Shown here in pieces: positions 36,260 through 43,317 of a DNA stretch of 64,000 nt. Source of the stretch: Palsa-1392 sp036490335. Its GTDB lineage: Bacteria > Verrucomicrobiota > Verrucomicrobiia > Chthoniobacterales > UBA10450. Every line of letters begins with the position of its first letter. Position 1 is the stretch's first letter. The stretch is from positions 1 to 64,000 of the forward strand of contig DASXEB010000008.1 of NCBI GenBank assembly GCA_036490335.1, written 5' to 3'. The translations under genes were made by a program, and so were the position numbers. The notes beneath the pieces were generated by a model. That model saw only the letters and a program-made list of their open reading frames with translations, was not told the DNA's origin and did not search any database.

Positions 36260-36868
36260 CTAGTTGCCGTCGGGCGATTCGTCGAGCGGAGGTTGTCCGG
36301 GACCTCGACGTCGAACAGGTTCAGGCGCCTGGCGAATCATGGCGCGAGTGTGCGGCTGCGGCGTCGGAAATGTGGGGATATTCATTGGGCGCGGCATCTG
36401 CGGGATGTTGATCGGGCGGCCGGGCAATCCGGGCGTGAAGCGCGACGTCGGCGGCGCTTCGCTTTGGATCGCCTCGCTGAGGAGGGCTTCGTTGAAACCG
36501 AGCGTGGCCATCTGCCCGTCTTTTGTGATTGTGACCTTGGTCTCGCCGACGCGATCGGACCATTGCACATTCGGCACCGCGTAACCGTCGATCGTCGTTT
36601 TCGTGGTCAGATATTCCTTGAAATTACGATCGGTCGTCGAAGCGATGGTGACAAAATCTCCGCTGCCGGTGTGGGCCGCGTTCGCGACGTAAAGGTCCTT
36701 CGCAAAATCGGCGATCGCGCTCACGCCCGCGCTTGCGACCGCAAACGGCGAATGTTTCAGCATCGGCTCGTAACGCGAAAAACTTTCCGCCTTCGGCAAA
36801 TCGTCGGCTAGAGCTGCACTCGTTAGGCAAACACCGGCCGCGACCAGAATTGGTGCAAACTTTTTCAT
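36260..36868 (-). CDS. Periplasmic protein, possible GspC/PilP-like
   Basis: 202 residues from ATG 36868, giving signal peptide MKKFAPILVAAGVCLTSAALA. The middle part SPFAVASAGVSAIADFAKDL, FVTIASTTDRNFKEYLTTK, TKVTITKDGQMATLGFNEAL is reminiscent of the small HR/PilP domain that links the inner-membrane platform to the secretin (inference, no firm family match). A Pro/Arg-rich tail follows. The start overlaps the stop of the upstream GspM-like gene (ATGA), so it is the last gene of the minus-strand gsp operon, where a gspC/gspN-type gene would fit. Confidence 0.6.
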   Translation of the reverse strand: MKKFAPILVAAGVCLTSAALADDLPKAESFSRYEPMLKHSPFAVASAGVSAIADFAKDLYVANAAHTGSGDFVTIASTTDRNFKEYLTTKTTIDGYAVPNVQWSDRVGETKVTITKDGQMATLGFNEALLSEAIQSEAPPTSRFTPGLPGRPINIPQMPRPMNIPTFPTPQPHTRAMIRQAPEPVRRRGPGQPPLDESPDGN

Positions 36869-37419
36869 TGTTTCGGCCCCGACCCGGGCGCGAACCACTT
36901 CGCGATCTTGAAGCGGCCGCGCATCACGGTCTGATCGTTACTATCGACCATCAGATTCACACTTTCAAAGACGATGAAGGCGTCAGGCTTTTGCACGTCG
37001 TAAAGAAAATGGACGAGCGGCGGCCAGGCGCTTTTGGTTTCGATCGTGACCGGCACGGCCTGGTGCGTCGGATTGTTTTCGACCGAGCCGATCTGCGGAT
37101 TATCGATCTGCACTTTGTATTTTCCGGCGATCTGCTGGATCTGGGTGAGCAAAGACGAAGCCTCAGCCGGATTCGTTAGGCCGAGCTGATGTTTTTTCAG
37201 CCAGTCCGCCCGATGCAGCCACATCGGATATTCCGCGAGGTAAACGGTCTGCTCTTTGCGCGTCGATTTTTCCCGCGCGTAGGTGTCACGCAGCTCCGCG
37301 CTCATCCCGAGCAGCGTGCTCCAGATGATCCAATTGATGAGCAGGAAAAGCACGCCGCCCACGCCGAGCGCGAGGAAGCGTTCACGTTGGTTGAGCCGCG
37401 CAAACCAGGCTGCGATCAT
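36865..37419 (-). CDS. GspM/PilO-like assembly-platform protein
   Basis: 184 residues: short cytoplasmic start MIAAWFARLNQRERFLALGV, one membrane helix (VGGVLFLLINWIIWSTLLGM), a coiled-coil stretch (SAELRDTYAREKSTRKEQTV) and a ferredoxin-like periplasmic domain (LLTQIQQIAGKYKVQIDNPQ; PPLVHFLYDVQKPDAFIVFE). This is the layout of GspM and PilO, which partner GspL/PilN. It overlaps gspL by 4 bases and the following gene by 4 bases, indicating translational coupling. Confidence 0.82.
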   Translation of the reverse strand: MIAAWFARLNQRERFLALGVGGVLFLLINWIIWSTLLGMSAELRDTYAREKSTRKEQTVYLAEYPMWLHRADWLKKHQLGLTNPAEASSLLTQIQQIAGKYKVQIDNPQIGSVENNPTHQAVPVTIETKSAWPPLVHFLYDVQKPDAFIVFESVNLMVDSNDQTVMRGRFKIAKWFAPGSGPKQ

Positions 37420-38594
37420 TTCGGTTTTCCCTCGAGATGAAATTGCGCGTGGCCGTTCGGCAAAAGTCGCGGCGGCCCGAGATCGAAATGAAACGCGCGC
37501 AGATTCGGATCCTTCTTCACGCGCTCGCCAAATTGATAGGCGAGCGCGGCGCTCGGCGCCTCGCCTTGCACGGAAACGGAGCGCGCCGTCTGGTCGTAAA
37601 CCGTGATCTGCACATTGTCGTTAGGCAGACTTTGGAAAAGATGAAAGAGCACTTCGACCGGATAAAAATTCGGATCGATCGCGGGCGCGAGCGCGTTCCA
37701 ATTACCCTCGGTCGATTTGATGAAATCGACCCGCGGCTCGTCGTGCTTAATCGCGCTGTGGAGGCGGCCGACCTGCCAGCGGATGAATAAAACGTAGAGC
37801 GCGAAGAGAAGAAAAATCGCGCCGTAAACTCCGCCCGCGATCGCGAGCCGGCGACGCCATTGCCCGCGCCTAACGAGCGCGAGGCGCCGCGCCTTCCAAG
37901 AATCCGGCGCGAGGTTCAACTTCACCTGCGCGGGCGGCGCTTCGGCCGACATCATCTCGGGCTTCTGCGCGAAAATCCACTCGACCGTTTCGCGCAGCGG
38001 CAGGCAGCTTTCATCGAGCAGCACGCTCGGAAAATTGCTGCTGATGCCCTGCAGCTCCGCGCTCAATGTGAGCTGCGGCAGATCGCGCTGGAGCGTCTCT
38101 GGCTCACGCCCCTCGAGCGTGCGGGTGAGACTGATCTTGCCGTTCTCGCTGATGGCGGAGACAAGTTTTTCGCCTTCGGGATAAATGAGGAGCGCGCGGC
38201 CATCGGCAGCGTGGGAAGCGGCGCGTTGCGCGGCGTAAACGGTGACCTGCCGCGGAATGTGTCCGCGATTCAAAAGCGGCGTCGCGAGCTCGGTCAATTT
38301 TTGGTTATGAACCGCGACGGCGGAGATGACGCTTTCGGTGTCGGATTGTTCGATGATTTCGAAATCGCTCGTCACTTCCTCGGGCGGATACGGAAGCGTT
38401 TTCTCGACTTGGATCCGGACCATTTCGCCAAACTCTGCAGGATCGACTGTCGGCAAACGCAACCGTTGCGCGAGCACGGTGTCGAGCGGGAGACCGAGGA
38501 CGATGTCGTCGCCAGCCACAAGCAGATTCGCGGCCTCATTTAGATCGCTGACCGCGCGCACATCCCAGGTGCCGTTGCCGTCGCGCGCGCGCAC
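37416..38594 (-). CDS. gspL: GspL-like (PilM/PilN-type) assembly protein
   Basis: 392 residues from GTG 38594. An actin-like cytoplasmic domain (GDDIVLGLPLDTVLAQRLRL; VEKTLPYPPEEVTSDFEII), one membrane helix near residue 255 (LAIAGGVYGAIFLLFALYVL) and a periplasmic ferredoxin-like domain, as in GspL. The frame stays open upstream and reads ETKSATVFIAPSGGGWNLV, which looks like a genuine GspL N-terminus, but no ATG, GTG or TTG exists there. An ATC at 38651, eight bases after AAGGA, is the best candidate for a non-canonical start. Nonamers at 37618 and 37868. Confidence 0.82.
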   Translation of the reverse strand: MRARDGNGTWDVRAVSDLNEAANLLVAGDDIVLGLPLDTVLAQRLRLPTVDPAEFGEMVRIQVEKTLPYPPEEVTSDFEIIEQSDTESVISAVAVHNQKLTELATPLLNRGHIPRQVTVYAAQRAASHAADGRALLIYPEGEKLVSAISENGKISLTRTLEGREPETLQRDLPQLTLSAELQGISSNFPSVLLDESCLPLRETVEWIFAQKPEMMSAEAPPAQVKLNLAPDSWKARRLALVRRGQWRRRLAIAGGVYGAIFLLFALYVLFIRWQVGRLHSAIKHDEPRVDFIKSTEGNWNALAPAIDPNFYPVEVLFHLFQSLPNDNVQITVYDQTARSVSVQGEAPSAALAYQFGERVKKDPNLRAFHFDLGPPRLLPNGHAQFHLEGKPK

Positions 38595-38652
38595 GAGATT
38601 CCAGCCGCCGCCGGATGGCGCAATAAAAACGGTTGCGGACTTGGTTTCGATA

Positions 38653-39558
38653 TTAAGATTCCTTCCAACGAATGATCTGCGAAAGCCCGGCCTTGCGCAG
38701 AATCATCTGCACCGTGCGAGTCGCGTTGCCGGATTTGCCGACGCTGGTCACGCGCACGACGCGATCGTTGTATTCGACCAGGCCGGAGAGCTGCTCACTC
38801 TGCTGCGTCGAGAATCCCATCGCAACTAGAGCCTGCTGGACTGAATCGAATTGCATGTCGTCCGCCGTTCCGTCGATGCCGTCGGGACCGCGACGCATTT
38901 GCAGAAAACGATCGACCATTGGCTCGTTCAATCCCGGCAGCGCGAGAAGCACATCACGCGACGCCCACTGAAGATCGATCGGCCCGCTGCTGTAAATCGT
39001 GAAGTCGTCATCCCAGCCCGGGCGCGCGCAAAAATCTTCCCAGCCTTTCACCTGCGCCAGCTCCTCGACCGTCTGGAGAAGCGCGTTGCGCGGATGATAA
39101 GTATCGTCCGCCTCGGCGCCGTTTAGTCTCGGGATGTCGTCCGGATCAACATAATCGAGCAGGCAATCCATCATGTGCTCGACCTGGTTTAGCTCGATTC
39201 CTTTGTTTTCCAAATACTGGCGCAAAATTTGGAGTCGCTGCGGATTTTCGCCCGCCACAATCCAGTTGATATTGATGCGGCCGCCCTCGCCGATGATCTT
39301 CGCGTTGTAGGTTTGATTTTTGCCTAACGAACCGATGAGAATCGAATCGCCGGGATCGGTGTCGGGATTGATCGCGATCTCGGCCCCGGAACAGGCGCAC
39401 GCTTCCGCCTCGAGCATGCGGCTGGCATTTCCGCTCAGCGTGATCCGATTGTTGATGTCGAGCGCCCAGCCGATGATCATCGCGCTGAGCAAAAAAAGCG
39501 CCCACAACGAAAGGAGCAAGGCCGAGCCGCGGCGCGAAATTTCAAACGAGCGTTTCAT
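38653..39558 (-). CDS. gspK: Minor pseudopilin GspK
   Basis: 301 residues. N-terminal basic leader MKRSFEISRRG then SALLLSLWALFLLSAMIIGWAL, the GspK-type hydrophobic helix without the usual Glu at +5. It contains the large globular insertion typical of GspK (NPDTDPGDSILIGSLGKNQT; MMDCLLDYVDPDDIPRLNGA; a helix-hairpin-helix-like RDVLLALPGLNEPMVDRFLQ). GspK caps the pseudopilus tip with I and J. Located between gspJ (4-base gap) and gspL. Confidence 0.9.
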   Translation of the reverse strand: MKRSFEISRRGSALLLSLWALFLLSAMIIGWALDINNRITLSGNASRMLEAEACACSGAEIAINPDTDPGDSILIGSLGKNQTYNAKIIGEGGRININWIVAGENPQRLQILRQYLENKGIELNQVEHMMDCLLDYVDPDDIPRLNGAEADDTYHPRNALLQTVEELAQVKGWEDFCARPGWDDDFTIYSSGPIDLQWASRDVLLALPGLNEPMVDRFLQMRRGPDGIDGTADDMQFDSVQQALVAMGFSTQQSEQLSGLVEYNDRVVRVTSVGKSGNATRTVQMILRKAGLSQIIRWKES

Positions 39559-39562
39559 TTTT

Positions 39563-40219
39563 TCAAAGCGGCGTCGGACGAATCGCGATCACCGCCTGCC
39601 AGGGCGCGGCGGTGTTTGCGCGGTTGATCGAAATACGGACAAGATGCGGCAAGGTGCTTTGATCGGTCCAGCGATCGACCCAGCCGTTCAGCCGCGGATC
39701 AAAGTAACGGATTTCCATCGCGCTCACATCTTCCATAAGCGGAACCCATGCCGGATTCTTTTGGCCGGCGGGCGCGTCCTCGTCGGTCGACTCGCGCGCG
39801 ACGCCGAGCTCCATGAAATTACTCCGCGGAATCGGCCGCAAACGCAGCGTGACTTCGTATTCGCCGGTCGCGTAGCGGGTGAACAATCCCGGACCCGCCG
39901 GGCAAATCCATGTCATCTCATCGCGCGAACGGCCGTTGAATTTGTACGGCTCACCGGTGAGCGCGCCTTCGCCGGAAGGCAACGCCTGCAACTCGCCAGT
40001 GAGCAAAGTTTCAAAACCGGCGTAGCGCGCATCGAGCGCGCTCACTTCCGCGGAAAGGCGGACCGCGGTGAGATTGGTCGCGACGAAACGATAAATCGCC
40101 ACCGCCATCAGACCAAGGATCGCGACCGCGAGCGTGATCTCGAGCAGGGTGAAAGCGCCGCGCCTAACGAGTCCTCGCCTAACGAACGGCGATTCCGATT
40201 TAAGTCGCGCGATAAACAT
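39563..40219 (-). CDS. gspJ: Minor pseudopilin GspJ
   Basis: 218 residues. Leader MFIARLKSESPFVRRGLVRR, cleavage in RGA-FTLLEITLAVAILGLMAV with Ala at -1 and Glu at +5. The globular part contains QALPSGEGALTGEPYKFNGR and MEIRYFDPRLNGWVDRW, the WxxxW pattern often seen in GspJ. The first 20 bases overlap gspI. Two tandem nonamers (40162, 40177) lie in the leader-coding region, which may explain why the leader is unusually long. Confidence 0.88.
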   Translation of the reverse strand: MFIARLKSESPFVRRGLVRRGAFTLLEITLAVAILGLMAVAIYRFVATNLTAVRLSAEVSALDARYAGFETLLTGELQALPSGEGALTGEPYKFNGRSRDEMTWICPAGPGLFTRYATGEYEVTLRLRPIPRSNFMELGVARESTDEDAPAGQKNPAWVPLMEDVSAMEIRYFDPRLNGWVDRWTDQSTLPHLVRISINRANTAAPWQAVIAIRPTPL

Positions 40220-40607
40220 AGAAGATCACCTGCCGCTTTTGTTGCACGCCGGCGTGCGACCAAATCGCGGTCAACGTTACCTTCGACATGCCGTCGAGCT
40301 CGGTGTTGTCGTTTTTTTTCATTTCCTGCGGCCCAGCCTGCTGAATCAGCCTAACGACTCCGTATCCGGTGTTGATGTTCATCGTCCGGCTCGTGTCGGG
40401 CACGACCGGCGCGGCCTGGATCTCGGCCATTTGATTGCTGAGCAACTGCCGAACCCGATTTTCTTCCTCGCTCACCTCGCTCGCACTCATGCAATTCTCA
40501 ACGGCGCGGCCGAGCGCGAGCACGCCGACGACGAAAATCGCCAGGCCGATCAGCACTTCGTAAAGCGCAAAGGCGCGCGCTTGCCTAACGAGTCGCATAA
40601 CGAACAA
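40200..40607 (-). CDS. gspI: Minor pseudopilin GspI-like
   Basis: 135 residues. Leader MFVMRLVRQARA cleaved before FALYEVLIGLAIFVVGVLAL, with Glu at +5. The globular domain is short (RQLLSNQMAEIQAAPVVPDT; KVTLTAIWSHAGVQQKRQVI), as for GspI. A start at the second Met (MRLVRQ) is also possible. It overlaps both gspH upstream (23 bases) and gspJ downstream. Nonamers at 40349 and 40583. Confidence 0.82.
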   Translation of the reverse strand: MFVMRLVRQARAFALYEVLIGLAIFVVGVLALGRAVENCMSASEVSEEENRVRQLLSNQMAEIQAAPVVPDTSRTMNINTGYGVVRLIQQAGPQEMKKNDNTELDGMSKVTLTAIWSHAGVQQKRQVIFYVYRAT

Positions 40608-41058
40608 TCTCCGGCCGCGCGGTCAGCGGCGTGTAATTCACTTCCCAGCTTCCGTCGGGGCCCTTGAAGTCGACCGTCGCCGGCTCGCACGTCCCGGTCG
40701 GCCAGAAAATCCATTGCGCGGGCGGATTCTTTTGCAACGACGCCGTCAACCGCAAGTGGTAAGCCTGGCCGCGGCTCAAATTCAGCGTCGCGAGCGGCAC
40801 GCCGTTCGAGCCCGGATCAACCGCTTCCGGCCGCACGATGATGTCCTTCTGTTCCCAAATGATCAGATACGGCCGTCGCTCCGCCACGCTGTGTTCCTGC
40901 GCCTGCCGCACGAGGTTATTCAGCGCGTCGAGCGAACTTTGGAGGCGTCGATTTGCGAGCACGCCCTCCACGCTCGGGATCGCGAGCAGCATGATGAGCA
41001 TCAAAATAAAACAGGAAATCGCGATCTCGATGAGCGTAAATGCGCGCGCGCGATGCAT
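40585..41058 (-). CDS. gspH: Minor pseudopilin GspH-like
   Basis: 157 residues from ATG 41058. The frame is open far upstream (to 42144), but that part is antisense to the FTR1 gene and has no membrane leader. MHRARA is cleaved before FTLIEIAISCFILMLIMLLA, a textbook type IV prepilin segment, followed by NRRLQSSLDALNNLVRQAQE and a beta-rich domain (SWEVNYTPLTARPEIVRY). It is the first gene of the minus-strand unit H-I-J-K-L-M-C-like. Confidence 0.85.
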   Translation of the reverse strand: MHRARAFTLIEIAISCFILMLIMLLAIPSVEGVLANRRLQSSLDALNNLVRQAQEHSVAERRPYLIIWEQKDIIVRPEAVDPGSNGVPLATLNLSRGQAYHLRLTASLQKNPPAQWIFWPTGTCEPATVDFKGPDGSWEVNYTPLTARPEIVRYATR

Positions 41059-41193
41059 CTTCGATTTTACGCTCGCGGGCGCGAATTCACAAGGCACGGC
41101 CGGAAGCGAATCCATCTCGCAAGCGCAATTCTCCGCTAAAAAATGACAACCGCGGGAGGGCGTCGGTTTCGAAAGATGATAAGTTAATCTTCC

Positions 41194-42267
41194 GTGAGCA
41201 CCTCCGCCCACACACCGCCGGTCACGGCATCCGCATCGTTGGCCGCTGAAATTCCGGCGCCGCGGATGGGAATTGCGGTCCGCTTGCTTTGCGTTTTCGC
41301 GGCCCTCGGCGTTCTCGCCATGATGGTCTGGCAGGGAATCGCGGCCAACGGCGCGCCCGATCCGACCCGCGCGCAGACCAGCCCGACGATCGCCGCGCTC
41401 GACATCGCAGTGCTCGTTTTTCGCGAAGGCCTCGAATGCATTCTCGTCCTCGCCGCGATCACCGCGAGCATGACAGGCGTGCGACGCGCCTGCCGTCGTC
41501 CGGTCGCGTGGGGCGCGGGCCTTGCGTTTCTCGCTACGCTCGTCACCTGGATGATCGCGGTGCACATCATGGCATCGCTCTCGGACAATATTTCCGCGCT
41601 CAATCTGCAGGCCGCGACCGGCGCGCTCGCGGTCGTGGTGCTGCTCGTGATCATGAATTGGTTTTTTCACAAAATTTATTGGGGCGGCTGGATTCGCGCG
41701 CACAATCGCCGGCGCAAAGCGCTCTTCTCCGTCCACAGCAGCGAAGATGCCTCGCAGCGGCGGCTCATGTGGGGATTGTTGCTTCTCGGTTTCACTTCGC
41801 TTTATCGCGAGGGAGTCGAGGTCGTGCTCTTCTTGCAAACTTACTACCTTCGTCTCGGCGGCGAGGTCGTGCTCAAGGGAACGCTGCTCGGTTTGATTCT
41901 TTCCGCGTTCGTCGCGGTACTCACTTTTGTTTTGCAACAACGGCTTCCCTACCGGCAAATGCTGGTCACGACCGGCGTGCTCCTCGGCGCGGTCCTGCTC
42001 GTGATGGTGGGCGAACAGGCGCAGGAAATGCAGCTCGCGCACTGGATCACGACGACGCCGGTGCCGTGGCTCGCGCACGCGCTGCCCGATTGGTCGGGAC
42101 TTTGGTTCGCCGTTTTTCCGACTTACGAAACGCTGCTCGCGCAACTGCTCGCCGCGGCGGTTGTGATTGGGTCGTATTATGCCGCGCGCCGCGTCCGTTG
42201 CACCGCGGAGGCCTCGCCGGCCGCGCCCGTTCCCCTAACGAACTCCCTCGAGACCGCGCATCGTTAG
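41194..42267 (+). CDS. FTR1-family iron permease
   Basis: 357 residues from GTG 41194. Seven or so membrane helices. The two REGxE motifs that define the family are present: REGLE at 77-81 and REGVE at 205-209, in ALDIAVLVFREGLECILVLA and GFTSLYREGVEVVLFLQTYY. These bind and move high-affinity iron (Fe3+ in fungal Ftr1, Fe2+/Fe3+ in bacterial EfeU). No EfeO/EfeB partner is adjacent. It is divergent from gspH with 135 bases between. The stop codon TAG lies in a TCGTTAGGC copy (42261). Confidence 0.88.
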   Translation: MSTSAHTPPVTASASLAAEIPAPRMGIAVRLLCVFAALGVLAMMVWQGIAANGAPDPTRAQTSPTIAALDIAVLVFREGLECILVLAAITASMTGVRRACRRPVAWGAGLAFLATLVTWMIAVHIMASLSDNISALNLQAATGALAVVVLLVIMNWFFHKIYWGGWIRAHNRRRKALFSVHSSEDASQRRLMWGLLLLGFTSLYREGVEVVLFLQTYYLRLGGEVVLKGTLLGLILSAFVAVLTFVLQQRLPYRQMLVTTGVLLGAVLLVMVGEQAQEMQLAHWITTTPVPWLAHALPDWSGLWFAVFPTYETLLAQLLAAAVVIGSYYAARRVRCTAEASPAAPVPLTNSLETAHR

Positions 42268-42448
42268 GCAAAAATCCAGCAAACGAGATCCGCTCCGTTT
42301 TCCCGCGCGGCCGAAGTTGCCTAACGAACTCAGATTTACGAAGGACCGGCGCGTGCCTGCGCAGGAGCAAGGACCCAACTGGGTCGTTTCCCGTCATTTA
42401 GCAAAAAGCTGTCCAGAAAAAAATCTTACAATTTTGTAACTTTTTAGT

Positions 42449-42476
42449 TTGACGGCACGCCGGGGGCCCTTTAAGA
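42449..42476 (+). promoter_or_regulatory. Possible sigma-70-type promoter before the PEP-CTERM gene
   Basis: TTGACG (42449-42454) and TTAAGA (42471-42476) are separated by 16 bases, downstream of an AT-rich stretch (42412-42448), in an otherwise GC-rich gap about 70 bases before the ATG at 42544. Sequence match only. Confidence 0.25.
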
Positions 42477-42543
42477 CGCGCCCGCCACAAAGCGCGTATC
42501 ACGCGCGCGAGCGGCAACTCGGCTTACTAAAAAAAGAAACCAA

Positions 42544-43278
42544 ATGACTCAAAACTTCTGTACTCGACGGCTCGGATCAGCGCGCGCCATCACGCTGGCT
42601 GCACTCGTTTTTCTGGGACTGCTCACGGCAGGCATGGTTCGCGCCGGAACCTATACTGAATCGGGCGACGCGGGCGACCTGACCACCACGGCTCAAGTCG
42701 CGAGCGGCACGCCTTTCGCCAACCTCGATCACATCAACGGCACACTCACGTTTACGAACGGCTTGTCCGAGGGTGACATGTTCGAGATCTATATCAACAA
42801 CACGTCGACATTTTCGGCCACGACGAATTTTTTCCTCCCCGGCTCGAACAACTTCGACTCGCAGCTCTTTCTCTTCAACGCCGCGGGCATGGGCGTGGAA
42901 GCGAATGACGACGATCCGACCACCGGCTCGCCGCAATCGACGCTGCCTTCCGGCAATGCGATCCTCTCTTCGCTGCCGGCGGGTGTTTATTACCTGCTCA
43001 TCACCGGCTCGGGCCGCTATCCGACCGACACCCTCAATCAGCTGATGTTCGCGAACTTCACCGACGGTCACACCGATCCGCGCGGCGTCTACGGCGCGAA
43101 TAGCGGCACGGTGGCGATCAACGGCTACACCGGCTACAGCAACGCCGGTGGAAATTACTCGATCGCCCTCACCGGCGCGGAGTTTCTTCCTGCGGTGCCG
43201 GAAGCTTCGATCGTAGGCTGCCTCGCTGTCGGCTTGGTCTTGCTCGTCGTTTTCCAGCGCCGCACCAAGCGGTCGTAA
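42544..43278 (+). CDS. PEP-CTERM exported protein, DVUA0089-like
   Basis: 244 residues: long signal peptide (RAITLAALVFLGLLTAGMVR), beta-sandwich domain (GDMFEIYINNTSTFSATTNF; DSQLFLFNAAGMGVEANDDD; LPAGVYYLLITGSGRYPTDT), the pattern of DVUA0089/pre-peptidase-like domains, and a C-terminal sorting signal VPEASIVGCLAVGLVLLVVF followed by QRRTKRS. Exported and probably anchored or released by exosortase. It is 39 bases upstream of the protease gene; the two may be co-expressed. No dispersed nonamer here. Confidence 0.85.
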   Translation: MTQNFCTRRLGSARAITLAALVFLGLLTAGMVRAGTYTESGDAGDLTTTAQVASGTPFANLDHINGTLTFTNGLSEGDMFEIYINNTSTFSATTNFFLPGSNNFDSQLFLFNAAGMGVEANDDDPTTGSPQSTLPSGNAILSSLPAGVYYLLITGSGRYPTDTLNQLMFANFTDGHTDPRGVYGANSGTVAINGYTGYSNAGGNYSIALTGAEFLPAVPEASIVGCLAVGLVLLVVFQRRTKRS

Positions 43279-43317
43279 CGCTCCACTTCACAAAACAACT
43301 TTCCGTTTTTTATTCTC

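Noticed and set aside
41059..42144. N-terminal extension of the gspH frame
   Set aside because: Antisense to the FTR1 permease; the prepilin leader begins only at 41058.
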